A stretch of 64,000 nucleotides of DNA from Apodospora peruviana (Eukaryota; Ascomycota; Sordariomycetes; Sordariales; Lasiosphaeriaceae), in NCBI GenBank assembly GCA_033439685.1, contig JAUEDM010000004.1, forward strand, positions 1,302,001 to 1,366,000, given 5' to 3'. Under the pieces are notes generated by a model that was not told the DNA's origin, ran no database searches, and saw nothing but the letters and a program-made list of their open reading frames with translations. The position numbers and the translations under genes are program-made. This document shows positions 22,647 through 34,029 of the stretch, one piece after another; position 1 is the first letter of the stretch, and every line of letters starts with the position of its first letter.

Positions 22647-24133
22647 TTATCCAAGTCCCCTGTTGAAGTGGCTGAAAGTGCTATTTGGAATTCAAACAAA
22701 CGTACGGAAAGCAGTCTATAAATACAGCATGATCGTTGCCAAAGTCGGGGATCAACTTTAAATCTGTAATCCAGAGTGATGGAGACTGAGGTCTAGTATA
22801 TCAAATATGGGATGCACGGCGACATGATACGAGGCAGAGATCGGGGAGCAACTTGCAAGGAGGTGGAGGTGGAGGTGCAGCTCCCATTCAACAAGGCAAG
22901 ACTGGAAAGAGCTCGTTGAGCTTAGTCGAATAAGCCCGCTTCGTCGACGTAATTGGAGTTTGTGATTATCTTGGGAGCAAGAGTGGCACGCCGGAAGGAA
23001 CCGGGGGAACTTTCACCAGAGAAACCTCCTTTATTCATTATTACTTAACCATCCCCAGCACACCTTCAGATTACAGATTACACAAACACAGGACCTCGAT
23101 TCCCCCAGAATTTGAGTGGTAAGTCGAACCACGGAAGTTTGTGCCGTTCTTGGGATGGCTTCACTGGAAGAACGAGGACTGGAAGCCCGGCCGGTGGCGG
23201 CTCTGCCGTGTGATTGGTGCTAGCTCCCCGTCCAGCGTCACGGGAAGCAATCCGATGTGAAAGGCACTTTGCCATGTCGGCTTGATACCCCAGAAAGGGG
23301 GATGACATACGGTATGCATCTTTGGACGCGCGCCATGCAGGACGGGAGAGCCATCCGCGCGCAGCAAGCGCCATGGAACAGTGGAATGGCTCTGCCATCC
23401 GTAAGATAACCCGTCGGGGTACCTATTCCATGGCTGACAACGCAAAAAAAAAAAAGGTTGGAAAAGGTTCTCGAGGTCAGTAACCACTTACCGCGCGCTG
23501 GCTTAAATCCGACTCCCCCAATGCCCGATGACTGATCGCTACACGATGCAAGGGGTTTGATTTAGAGGCGAACACAAGATCCGTGGCGCATCAGTGTGTC
23601 AGCACTTGACCGGACCACTGGGATCCGGCAGACGCGTAGTAGCAGTCTGTCAGCACCCATAATGAGTTGGGCTGTATATCTAGAGTCCGATGACACCGTT
23701 GAATCTTGGGAATCTCATCACACCAAAAACGCGCGGTGAGTGATTCGGGCGAGCCTCGGGATCACGGTTGCATACCGACACTGACCTCTGACCGAGCACA
23801 CTAAAATTTAGTCGGGAATTCGTGTACGACCTCCCTATTTCTATATACGGTGGATGCAGCACGCCGTTCCCTTGTGTCCAGGCCATCCTACAACTGCGCT
23901 TCATCAGAACCAGGTCATGACTATATCGAAGTTTGTCAGCCTTATCAGAGCCATCAAACACGCAGAGTGGATGGCCAACAGTTCAACATCCCGTTGGGGT
24001 CGACCAATGGTTGTCCCAGCCTCTCAGGCGGGTCTCGACATGCGATGATGACTCAACATCTGCGTAGGCTGGTTGACCGCCTTTACCAAACAACCCCGGT
24101 TGGGGATGGAGAACGATAGGGATGCTGCCTCTT

Positions 24134-25357
24134 TCAGGCATAGACGAAGTCTTCATAATTCCTCCGTAACCGAACCAGGCCCTCGTCCAAGGTCCAGCCT
24201 TTGATTTCGCAGACCTTCCGACCAATCTGTTCCAGCTGTTCGTCCATCTGGTCACCGGCAGTGTGCAAGTCACTCTCAATGAGGAGCTTGTCATCGGGGC
24301 ATGCTTGGATCACCTCTGCAAACTTCGCTTCGGACTTGGGACCACCAAGATTAACGCCAATCGAAAACGAAAAGAAGAGCGTGGCCGGAATTTCAGGGTT
24401 CAGGTACTGGCGTAACATCTGCGGCGGTCCGCTGAACGAGTGCAAGCATATCCTTGGCGGAAATGGTTTCGCGGTATATGGCTCCTCGTTCTCGTCCTCA
24501 TCGTCCGACGAGAAATCCTCGGCACCCTGCGCAACCAGTCTCTTCTTGCGCCTCGATATTACCTCTTTCTCGTAACCTTTCCACAGCGAGGCGAGGGCAT
24601 CGAACAACACACCGTGGGCCTGCACCCCGTGGACGCTGACTGGGCGGCCAATTTCGCCAGCCAACCGTAACTGGGCCTTCAGAACCAGCAACTGGTGCTC
24701 CATTTTGACATGGTACGGACTCAACATCCGCCCTTCCCTCCCGCCAGGCGTGATGTTCTCGTCACGCGATGACTGCTCTACGTCGCCTGAGGGCAGACGA
24801 AAAGCTCTGTCCACGCCGATCTCACCAACCATTGCCGTAGGCAGAGCAAGGAGACGTTGTCTGGTCGCGGCCAGAAATTCGCTTAGTGGTTGCGGCTCCG
24901 GCAAGGAGGCGACAAAAGCAGCATCTGGTGCCGGTGTTAGCACAGCCTCGTAGTGCCTTGGCTTTTGGCTCTCGGACGTGTTGTCTAGGGCGTAAGTGGG
25001 CGCCTCGGCGCTATCATTGTAGAGCTGGTGAGAGAACCACGGATGCCATCCATAGGCCGGTACAACTTTGGTGCCTCTGGGGCCAGCTGAATCACTTAGA
25101 ATGTCACGGCTCTGGATGGCGTGATCTGCAGCGACAGAAGCTACAAGAGTTTGGTCTTGCGAGCGTGTTGCCATAATAGTCAGGACCCGGGCCTTCATGT
25201 TGCCGATGCTAGCAATCGAGGGCATGGTGTCGGTTGGATGGCAGTGTGCGTCGCACACGCCCACATGCCATGGGAAGGGAGCCTGAGACTCCGTCTGAAC
25301 GCTCTTCTCAGACGAGCCCATCTCCTCGGCCGGTTCGTCGCGAGTCGGAGGACACAT
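24134..25357 (-). CDS. SCN1: TatD-family metal-dependent hydrolase (Scn1/Cut9-interacting type)
   Basis: An intronless frame of 407 residues. TatD amidohydrolase motifs are clear: DAHCHP at about residues 36-41 (metal ligands), GWHPWF, VGEIGVDRAF, VSVHGVQAHG, ICLHSFSG and the C-terminal LLIESDLH. Large inserts between the motifs, including an acidic SSDDEDENEEPY segment, match the Scn1 subgroup of fungal TatD proteins rather than the bacterial exonuclease subgroup. Schizosaccharomyces Scn1 interacts with the anaphase-promoting complex subunit Cut9. Enzymatically the fold predicts a divalent-metal phosphoesterase/DNase, but the substrate here is unproven. The start was chosen at the first Met of the frame; several later Met codons are possible. 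Confidence 0.88.
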   Translation of the reverse strand: MCPPTRDEPAEEMGSSEKSVQTESQAPFPWHVGVCDAHCHPTDTMPSIASIGNMKARVLTIMATRSQDQTLVASVAADHAIQSRDILSDSAGPRGTKVVPAYGWHPWFSHQLYNDSAEAPTYALDNTSESQKPRHYEAVLTPAPDAAFVASLPEPQPLSEFLAATRQRLLALPTAMVGEIGVDRAFRLPSGDVEQSSRDENITPGGREGRMLSPYHVKMEHQLLVLKAQLRLAGEIGRPVSVHGVQAHGVLFDALASLWKGYEKEVISRRKKRLVAQGAEDFSSDDEDENEEPYTAKPFPPRICLHSFSGPPQMLRQYLNPEIPATLFFSFSIGVNLGGPKSEAKFAEVIQACPDDKLLIESDLHTAGDQMDEQLEQIGRKVCEIKGWTLDEGLVRLRRNYEDFVYA

Positions 25358-26179
25358 CGCTCAAGCGATGAATTCAGATGAGGACGCTGAAATGATATCA
25401 ATAACTGGACTACTGGAGCGGGCCAAAGCTTCGACAGGCCGGACTAAAACGAGAACCTGGAAGAGTCGGGGGTGAGTGAGCGTCGAAGGGGTCCGTAGAT
25501 CGTCGAGCTGTGCTTAAACCTTATTCCGTAGAAGGCGCCATGGGAAGTAGTCATCAAGAATGATGTCAGGCACGAAATCGATCCGCCTCGAGTCACGAAC
25601 AGCCGTCCCCGCAAAAATTGCCCAGGCCTCGCTGTTCTCCATAGCCTGGACCCCGCACGAATAACACGCCCCTGAACACACTTCGAAGCTCCCGCCGAGT
25701 CCTGGGCTGTTCAATCCCTGCAGCCCAGTGTGTGTTGCTTGGCGTCTTCACATGTCCGAGTGAAGGAAGCGCTCGAATTCTAGAACTAAACCTTCCGTGG
25801 GACTGTAGCGGCTCGACGGAACCAGCAACAGTCTCTATACACTTTACCTTAGCTGACCGAAACTCCTTTGTTCACCCAACCCGCCCGTGATATCAAGCCC
25901 GGCTTCGGGCCTTCTTTGTACAAACAGTCGATATCCCTTACTTTACGATCTCTCAAAGACAGAGCCAGTCACAAAACCGCCAGCTCGCCGTCAGACGGGT
26001 CATGCGGTTATTCTCCTGTCACCGTCAACGTCCATCATCACGCATTCCGTTGACATCCTTCACGAGAGTTGAGGCGCAATTATAGCTTGTGTTTTGCTTC
26101 AATTATGTGAGTTGGCGACAATCCACATTAGACAGAGATTTGGTGTTTCCGAGTCACCAACAATATCACGACTGAAACA
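25358..26179. other. Divergent intergenic region
   Basis: 820 bp between SCN1 (-) and the orphan membrane protein (+). No supported frame. It presumably contains both promoters. Confidence 0.4.
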
Positions 26180-26989
26180 ATGGCTCTCCTCAATCCTGTC
26201 CACGGCCTTGTCGTCCCCTTCCTATGCTTCTTCACCATCCCACTCGCCATACTCGCCGGAATCACAACGACTCTGGCATTCACAGTCCTAATGTTCCGCG
26301 TTGCCGTGGTCTACCTCGACATTGCTCTCGCCATGATCCCGCAGTACGTCATAACCCGGAGCAGACCTCGCGGCGTACACGCCACAACTACCACTACCAC
26401 AACCACAGCGCTCCATACGCATCGACGAGTAGGCGGCGGCAATGTCACGCCCATATCCGCACACGGAAGCAGCAGTAGCAGCGGGAGTGGTTACAGCACA
26501 CCATCACCGGTGGTATCGCCTTTTCCATCCGGCCCGGGCAACAACACGACGACCGGATATATAATACCAGGACACCGAAGCCCAGGACATCGTCGAAAGA
26601 CCAGCTACGGTTTTGGGGCGGCGGCTGCTGCTGCTGCTGCTGTCCGACACCACTCGCGCCGCTCGAGCCAGGCAAGTTTGGCATCTCTTGGCACGATAAG
26701 CCCGATCCACGAGGGACGCGTGACACCCGCTATTGCCGCCGAGTCCGGCCTGACACCTTCGGTGGGAATCGATCGCGATTTCGAGGGCATCGGGGGCTGG
26801 AGGCTTGACGACCGCGACGACAGCGACTGGGCGAATATCAACTCGCGCCTGGAACTGCCCCTTGAACGGTCGTCGGCCCATAATTGGCACCACCAACGGT
26901 CTCAGAGCGCTGGGCCCACGACGCCGGGCGAGGCGGTAACATGGCTGATGATGAAGGCGACCACCCCGAAGAACAGCAGCGAGATTTAA
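26180..26989 (+). CDS. Fungal membrane-anchored protein of unknown function
   Basis: A single-exon frame of 269 residues. Residues ~8-52 are strongly hydrophobic and form one long or two closely spaced membrane helices (FLCFFTIPLAILAGITTTLA onward). The rest is low-complexity and probably cytosolic: a Thr run encoded by ACN repeats, Ser/Gly-rich segments, and an Ala run encoded by a GCT microsatellite at about 26618-26641. Conserved-looking short motifs follow (RRSSQASLASLGTISPIHEG, GIGGWRLDDRDDSDWANINS). The C-terminus is RSQSAGPTTPGEAVTWLMMK. I recall similar uncharacterised proteins in Sordariomycetes but no function. The arrangement of a membrane anchor plus a Ser/Pro tail with RRSS-type sites suggests a phosphorylated peripheral scaffold; that is inference only. 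Confidence 0.75.
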   Translation: MALLNPVHGLVVPFLCFFTIPLAILAGITTTLAFTVLMFRVAVVYLDIALAMIPQYVITRSRPRGVHATTTTTTTTALHTHRRVGGGNVTPISAHGSSSSSGSGYSTPSPVVSPFPSGPGNNTTTGYIIPGHRSPGHRRKTSYGFGAAAAAAAAVRHHSRRSSQASLASLGTISPIHEGRVTPAIAAESGLTPSVGIDRDFEGIGGWRLDDRDDSDWANINSRLELPLERSSAHNWHHQRSQSAGPTTPGEAVTWLMMKATTPKNSSEI

Positions 26990-27600
26990 CCGCATGAAGA
27001 CAGCCATAATAATACGATCAGGACCGCGGCCGTCTCACCAAACAGCAGCCGTCACAGATCCGCTATACCGGCGGCCCTGATGCACTAGACCATCATTCAA
27101 ATGACTATTTTCCTTCTCTTGCGTCACCGATGACACCAAAGAAGCCTGCGTTTTAACTTGACCTACCGAAATCACTATGTTTTGATTTTTGTTGGCGTAT
27201 AACTGGTGCTGCAAGATGCTTGATGCAGAGCGTTTCTTTGTTTTTGGCGTTGGGTTGCGTGATTCGGCTACGGTGGATTTGATGTTGTGTATGGTAGGAG
27301 CGAAAAGAAGTCCGACTTGCAAAGCTGCATCTTTGGCTATTCGAACTGTTCATTAATGAGGTCTCGTGTGGGAAAATGGTGCATATACTAGAATTTGATG
27401 GGTTCACACCTCAGACTTTGGGGAGTTGCATAATGTATAGATTTGTTGGACCTTGATTGAAATCTCAGGTAGCTAGCTGAGAAAAATGCGGTAGCGGCAA
27501 TATGACTGTAAACATGAAAAAAGGCCCAAATGGTATATCCCCGTTACTCCTGTGGAAAACAAATGAACTCCTCTTTAATCCCCCCTTGTTATCTTACATA
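26990..27600. other. Convergent intergenic region
   Basis: About 610 bp between the stops of the orphan membrane protein (+) and SPC24 (-). The sequence is AT-rich; no gene is seen. Likely 3' UTRs. Confidence 0.4.
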
Positions 27601-28281
27601 TCAAAGCGTCTGCCAAAAGTAATTGGCATAAAAGAACCTCGAAAACCTGCGGTCAATATTAACCACATGCACGTCCCCTTTCCGATCATTCCGCACCACG
27701 GCCTTCGTAAACTCCCCAGTGCCACCATCGCCATCCCTCGATATTTCAATCCCTAAACTCCTGTAGACCTTTAGTCTCAAAAGTACTTCATCCTCAACGG
27801 CCCCGTTACCGAGGGACGACCCATCCCCACCGTCAACACCCTGCAACTCCAGTTCCTGCAACCGCGCCGCCAGGTCCGCCGCCTGGGTCTGGAGTCTCTC
27901 CGTCTCCATTTCTAGGTCCGACACACCCTTGGCGATGCGGAATTTCTGGGTGTCCAGCCGCGCGATCTCGCTCGCGTGCGCGACGGAAGAGTGGTTCGCT
28001 GTTACTTCGGCATGTTGCGCGTGCAGCGTGTTGAGGCTGCGGGCTAGCTTTTTGAGCGAGGTTTCGGCGTCGCGGAGGCGCAGGTCGCGTGCTTGTTGGA
28101 GGGTGGAGAGGGATTCGCTGACCCGCGAGACGGCGAGCTTGTCCGGGTTGATGTTGAAGTTTGCGATTGTGTGGCGGATGAGCTATACAATACGAACAAT
28201 GAGCTTGCTGGGTTTGACAGATGACGGGGTGGAGAGAAAAATGGCTCCTCTTACCGTGGAGGGATCTTCTTCGAGGAGCAT
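27601..28281 (-). CDS. SPC24: Kinetochore protein Spc24 (Ndc80 complex)
   Basis: Two exons (28281-28255 and 28182-27601) with a 72-bp phase-0 intron give about 202 residues. The protein begins MLLEEDPST and continues LIRHTIANFNINPDKLAVSR, the conserved N-terminus of filamentous-fungal Spc24. A long coiled coil follows (about residues 30-130). The globular C-terminal head contains LLRLKVYRSLGIEI and ends in VVNIDRRFSRFFYANYFWQT. With Spc25, Spc24 anchors the Ndc80 complex to the inner kinetochore. The nine-codon first exon was chosen because it has a good donor (GTAAGA) and an upstream in-frame stop. It is divergent from FIS1 with 599 bp between start codons. Confidence 0.93.
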
Positions 28282-28880
28282 CTTGACTGTTTCGCGATAC
28301 TGCTTGCTAGTCGCGTGTACTTTTTGGAGATTTTGTTGCCGAGGTTTTCCTTTGCTAGTTATCTTCGAATTTGATCGACAATCGGTTGTTTAGTCGTGCA
28401 GCGGGTACTGGGAAAAGCGGTGATGACGGAGTATTGCTTGATGCGACAGACCACAAATTTCTTGATGCGACAGATCACGGATGTACAATTGGACAAAACA
28501 TTGACCATCACCTGGGCGACGGGTTGGGGGCTCACAGCCTCTCTGGTGAGGGGTAATCCGTTCGTACCCCGGAATTCCCTTATCTTATCGGCGTCCAATC
28601 CTGCCCGAATTCCCGGGTTCTGCCGCGGCGTCGTCATAGGTGGCACATGTTAAAAGTGGTCCGAGCTTCGGTGGCAGTGACAGGAACCAAGATCGCCGGA
28701 CCGCATCACGTTCAACTTGAATTTCCGTACTTCGTTGTCGCCGTTTATGGGAAAGAAACAGTCTACCTTGAACATCCATCAACGTCGAATACCTAGAACC
28801 GCACCGATCTACCCTGCGTCCCGAAATACGATATCCACCTAGGAGCTTTTTTAAGGAAGAACTTTGAGCAGTTGCCCAGC
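28282..28880. promoter_or_regulatory. Shared SPC24/FIS1 bidirectional upstream region
   Basis: 599 bp separate the two divergent start codons. No coding frame is supported; both promoters must lie here. A TCCGTA hexamer is present at 28724. Confidence 0.5.
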
Positions 28881-29481
28881 ATGACACAGCTTCCATACGC
28901 AATAGATGCTGAGACGTGAGTTGCGGTTTTGAACCACAGAGAGGCAAGTGGCTAAACGAGGAACTTGAACTATGACAGACCTCTCAACTCAGCAGAACTG
29001 AATGTTCTGCGCGCGCAATATGAGAAGGAGGGCGATATGGTCGGAGTCCAGACCAAGTTCAACTACGCATGGGTAGGCACATTTCTCGCTTTCGTTCTCT
29101 TACTTCACGCGTCCAGCTGTCCAGGTCAACTCATGCATCCACACGTAGGGCTTGGTAAAATCGAATACGCGAACCGACCAACACCTCGGCGTCATGTTGC
29201 TCTCCGAAATCTTCCGGACGTCGCCCGAGAGGCGTCGCGAATGCCTTTACTACCTCGCGCTAGGAAACTACAAGCTGGGAAACTTTGGAGAGGCGCGGAA
29301 ATACAACGACTTACTCCTCGACAAGGAGCCCGCTAACCTGCAAGCGGCGAACCTGCGGTCGTTGATTGACGATAAGGTGGCTCAGGAAGGGCTGATGGGC
29401 GTGGCCATCGTTAGCGGTGTAGCTGTCGCTGCCGGCGTTATTGGAGGGATTTTGTTGAGAAACCTGGGCCGCAAGAGATAA
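28881..29481 (+). CDS. FIS1: Mitochondrial fission protein Fis1
   Basis: Three exons (28881-28915, 28979-29072, 29149-29481) give about 153 residues. The first 11 codons (MTQLPYAIDAE) come from a 35-nt exon with a GTGAGT donor; translation from a downstream ATG would lose the conserved N-terminal arm. The TPR-like helical bundle shows LRAQYEKEGDMVGVQTKFNY, the SNTRTDQHLGVMLLSEIF helix and RRRECLYYLALGNYKLGNF. A single C-terminal transmembrane helix (GLMGVAIVSGVAVAAGVIGG) is followed by basic RNLGRKR, the tail-anchor signature for the outer mitochondrial membrane. Fis1 helps recruit the dynamin-related fission machinery to mitochondria and peroxisomes. Confidence 0.97.
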
Positions 29482-31074
29482 CAACTGGTTTTGGTTCCGT
29501 GGTGTCTGGATTTGGATGTGTACGTGGTAATGATGTCTGCATCGGGAGCGGGCTAGTTCTGTATTGATATGGGAGGTAGGCGAGTGTACATCCCTACTCA
29601 ATTTCGGCGTTGTTTGTTCTAGTTTGTCTGCCTCGCACGGGAAGCCTGAAAGACGGCATTTGCGTACATGTACGACACGAGCTTGGTTGTTCACTCAGGG
29701 GGACATTGATCAAGCCGTTTTCTCTTACACGGGTTGGAACTCTGCCCCGTGTGACGCTGGTTGGCCATCGAGAAGAGAGGATACATATGAAGAAGGATAA
29801 TAGCCAAATGAACAATTGGTATCCCCGACATTGATGAATCACCAACAGACAGCACTTGCCGCTGGCTAAGTATCTGCTTGTGGTGTCATAAACATGTATT
29901 TAGCCCGTACGGTTGTCCAAATCAAAGGAATTCGCCGGCCAGATACTTCACGTGTATGCCCTGTCGATCTAACCTCTCAAACGGTACTCCCCGGTTGATG
30001 GTGGACTGTGGAGGTGCTGCAGTAATCCTGGCCGATATGGCGTACAGCAGGGCCTAGGCAGACCGAAGGGCTGACGGGACTGAATACTCCGGACCGGCAT
30101 CCGTACCCTAGAAGATGAGGTATCTACTCAACATTTTTATCCCAAAGAGTAACCAACTGACCCATCACTAGAAGTCGTTTTATGCTAGTGAGATCGAACG
30201 AAAGTTCAAGAGAAGGTAAGGACCAACAATTTCCAACCTAATTTAAGGTGACGGGACAAGATCGAACCTGAACCGCGCGACAAGTGACATGCTTCGGTGG
30301 TTTTCCTTGCAGTGAACACTGTGGGCCCTGTGGGCCCTGTACAAAACTCAAGTCCCTGGCGCAAGCTGCAGCTGACAGCAGCGCATGGGTCAGGCTGCCC
30401 GCCTCCCGTTCACTTCCCCCGAGGCGGCTGCCCAATATCAACCCCACCGTGCCGCTTTCCTCCCCAGTCACATCAGCCCTAGAACCCAAAATCCTTCCCT
30501 TGGTTTCCTCCAACCGTATTTTATGTTTTGATCTGCTTAGGTTGTTCGATCTTTGGCAGGAGAGCCATTTCACGTTCACTAGCACCGTGTATCGACTTTA
30601 CTTACCTTGACCAAACCTACTTGAGCTCAGTCTCTCGCGATAGGCAGGCTGTTAAGTCTCGACCTGTCAGGTCCCAGGGTCCCATCGAAACTTTTAAAGC
30701 ACTTTACAGCATATAAAACCCCGCCACCAGTGGGGTTAATTTGAAAGCTCCACCACTCCCGTCTTCTCCATAAAACCGGCACCTTACCGATCTGTATGTA
30801 GGGGTAGCTTTGGCCTGCCCCCCAACGTCATCCAGATCACTCTCTTGAGAGTCACTCACGCTCCTGCAGTCGCGCATTTGCTTGCGACCGCGCTTGCACC
30901 GTTAGAAAACAGCGATCGCCGATTTTGAGCCAACTGCTTGCGACATCAACCCACTCATATTTCGTCAGACTGGCTTTCCGAGCCCTTCGAGCCGCCGGCC
31001 TCGCCGTCGGCCTTGGATTAGGCGCACTTGCTCTCCTTCAAGAGAGGCAGCAACAAGCCCGACGAGCCGACATT
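29482..31074. other. Gene-free region upstream of the RING ligase
   Basis: 1.6 kb with no supported gene. A TATA-like sequence (CATATAAAACC) lies at about 30709-30719, some 360 bp before the RING gene ATG. The ORF reading into 31075 from upstream begins with a non-ATG codon and is taken as leader. Confidence 0.4.
30709..30719 (+). promoter_or_regulatory. Possible TATA box of the RING-H2 gene
   Basis: CATATAAAACC is the best TATA-like match upstream of the 31075 start codon. Position is plausible if the 5' leader is about 330 nt; no transcription start data are available. Confidence 0.25.
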
Positions 31075-32975
31075 ATGGCCTCCACAGATGGAAGAAGCCG
31101 CCTCGACGCCTCTTCCGGGAGAGAAGTCGTCTACTGTCACGTCTGCAGCTACGAGTGGTACCGTGACGAACGCGAGTCTCTGCAGTGTTCTCGGTGCAAC
31201 AGCGAGGCTACCGAGATAGTATGTTTTAACATCATCCTCATCCAGTTATCCCTGCTAACGGCCCCCCAGGTTGACCCTAACAACGACATACGCGAACCTC
31301 CCGACGACCTTCCCGCGCTCCTTCTCTTCGGTGGCCGCCGCCCTCACACCCATAGCCCGACTGGCGACCCGGACTCCGATCCCGAAGAAGGTGATATTGA
31401 AGACCATCTTGGCACCGGCCCCGGGGAACCGTTTATGGCGCGGACCATCTTCAACTCACACTCCCGCTCACCGGACGGTAGAGAGCGTGACCGAGACCGG
31501 CTTGGTGGGGACGGTCGAGATGATATCATGTTCCGTTTTGCCGAAATGCTTACTCAAATGGGCGGACGCTCGCCTCCCCCAGTGCCGCCTAGCCGCGAAC
31601 TTCTCTTCCCGCCACCCCCGGACCGAGCCTCCGGCGAATACACCTTCTCGCAGCCTAGAATACAACGCACGACGTTCTCGTCGGGACCGTTTGGCGGAAC
31701 TGCTAGTTTCACTATCACAACTGGTGTGGCAGGAGGTACTGTTTTGGGAAGCCCTGGAGGCCCCGCAGGTCTACCGAATTTCGATACGTATGTCCGCTTC
31801 TGTCACGGCATCTTAGCTCCTCTTCTTTTTAGTGTCAATGCAATGTTCTAGTGTAAATGAGAGACGATCTAACGGCCAACAGGATATTCGGTGACCTCAT
31901 GAGAGGTGGCCCGTCCCCTCATGGGACCGACCCGCACCGCCAACCCGGCGTAGGCGACCGACCCCAACCGGGTGCCATTGGATTGGCCGCGATGCTCCAA
32001 GAGATCATCGGGGCGGCGATAAACCCGGCAAACGCAGTTCACGGCGACGTCGTATATAACGAGGAGGCCCTCGATCGGATCGTTAGCCAGCTGATGGAGC
32101 AACACCCACAGTCGAATGCCGCACCGCCCGCCTCGCAGACCGCGATCGACCAGCTGGAGAAAAAGAAGCTGACGGATGAGATGATGGGCTCAGAGGGCAA
32201 GGCCGAGTGCACGATTTGCATCGACGAAATGCATAGGGGCGACGACGTTACGGTGCTGCCGTGTACACATTGGTTCCACGGAGAGTGTGTGACGCTTTGG
32301 CTTAAGGAGCACAATACTTGCCCCATCTGCCGCAGGGCGATCGAAGCAAGAGAAGGCCGTGGCGAGACGAGACCAAATTTTAGTGCCGGAGGACAACAGT
32401 CTGCTGGTGAGCAGTCTCAAACAGCTGCAGGACCGTCATCCTCGGAATCGCCGCTTCGTGGTCGGCCGTCGCCGCCAGACGGGAACGGCAGCTATGGCTC
32501 ACCATTTGGTCGAATGGGAGGCGGTTTTGGGACAGACGGTTTTGGGGTAGGGACACCTCAACACGTCCACCATTTTCCTATGACATCGGGAGAATCAGTG
32601 CCGCAGACACGACAGAGCCCAGACTCACACACGATTCATCGCAGCTATTTCTACAGCTTCGGTTCAGGCTCGGGCAACCCGGCCCCTCCTTCTGGGCGGA
32701 CTGAGTTCCCGGCCCAAAGCATGTCAGATTCGAGAGATGATCGGGAACGGGATCAGACCAGCACTGCGAGCAGCAGCGGCAGCAGAAGAAGTGTCCTGGG
32801 CTCCGTCTTTGGTGATTCTAGCAGCAGACGCGATAACAACACCAACCAAAATCGGAGCGGCCGTGGCAGTAGTTCCGGCAGCCATAACCCGTTCAGTTGG
32901 CTTAGGGAACATCTTCCTGGTGGTAGCCGGAACTCTGGCAGCGGTGATGGCAACACGGATAGGGAACGGAGATGA
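31075..32975 (+). CDS. RING-H2 E3 ubiquitin ligase, RNF115/RNF126-like
   Basis: Three exons (31075-31218, 31270-31787, 31883-32975) give about 584 residues. The N-terminal zinc ribbon has CHVC and CSRC pairs (residues ~20-41), as in BCA2/RNF126 ligases that bind ubiquitin or its partners. The RING-H2 domain begins at Cys330: CTICIDEM, then LPCTHWFHGECVTLWL and CPICRR. The regions between and after these domains are Pro/Ser/Gly-rich; the C-terminal 180 residues are Ser/Arg-rich and disordered. It should catalyse ubiquitin transfer from an E2 in the cytosol. The first intron is only 51 nt, a multiple of three, and has no stop codon, so a retained-intron isoform with 17 extra residues is possible. 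The start is the first ATG before the zinc ribbon. Confidence 0.9.
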
Positions 32976-34029
32976 GGCTCTGGCGTTTCTTGAAAAAGTT
33001 TCGTATGGTGCCGAAAATGTCGCGGGCTAAGAGCCTTGCGTCTCGAGACGGGATCAGTTCTCGGCCGATTAGGTAAAATTCAGCAAACGGAAGTCCATTT
33101 ATGTGCGTATCAAGTGAGTGGCAGAACATTGGAGGGTGGGAAGTCTTCATTTATTGGCAGGGAAGTTGGTCTGTTTTAACGGGCGTTTCCCTTTCTCTAT
33201 GGCTTGCAAAAGGATGCTTTATAGCACATTCTTTTCTCTCTTCTTCCATTCACCATTTCTTTGTATGCCGTTTAAACTAGCCTTAGGAATATATCATGTA
33301 CGTGTTATGTCTATAGTCCATCCGAGAATTAGATACTGTGTTGGCTGGGTTGTTACCCTTTTTGCTTTCAAGATTTGGTGGGATACTAATGTCAAGCCAA
33401 CCTTAAAACATACTCACTGGCAAAACAAGATGCCTCTATCTCTCGTGAATATGAATCACCCACTCGAGCTCTGTACTTGGCTTCTTTACTGGTAAAGATG
33501 ATGCTTTGGGGGTCACCACGATGGGGCATTGTTGGGGGATGGTCGGTCGTCGTCAGCTCCTCGGTTCTTATTGGTCCAGGCCACGAGACCCGCGCCGTTT
33601 TCTTACCTTCGGTGTCTATCATTGCGCAAGCCTTCTCTTGTGGTCGAGAATGGTTACTTGCACAGGCATATGATGTATTCTTCTTCTTTGGGGTTGGGGT
33701 AGGTAAGGTAGGTAGCTCCGAGGATGTCTTATCTACCATGCCCCATCACCTCGTTCAACCCTCTCCTTTCTTTTCCTCTTTTCTCTCTCGTCCGTCTCTT
33801 GCTTTCCGGTATGCAGGGCCCATCTTCTTGCCCACACTAACCCATCGTTGCTTCAAGTAGCAGCTACAGTATAATAGGAGATAGGTGCCTATCTACCTGG
33901 AACTTCATTTCACTACCGTGACCGACCGCGGACCCATTGAATATCAGCTATCGGTCCCAGGTCGCCTTGCCTTTGTCTTGTCTTGTTTCCTTTTTTTACT
34001 TTGGGGTTCACCAATCGTGGTCAGCAACC
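32976..34029. other. Gene-free intergenic region
   Basis: 1.05 kb between two plus-strand genes, with no supported frame. The second half is rich in pyrimidine runs (33760-33800), which fits a promoter/5' leader of the downstream gene. Confidence 0.4.

Larger units (their letters stand above)
22161..24133. other. Gene-free region upstream of the six-exon regulator
   Basis: About 2 kb between the start of the Zn2Cys6 gene and the stop of SCN1, both minus strand. I support no gene. It holds a GGTA microsatellite, an inverted TACGGAA/TTCCGTA repeat and a 12-13 A run near 23445. It may contain a long 5' leader. Confidence 0.4.
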
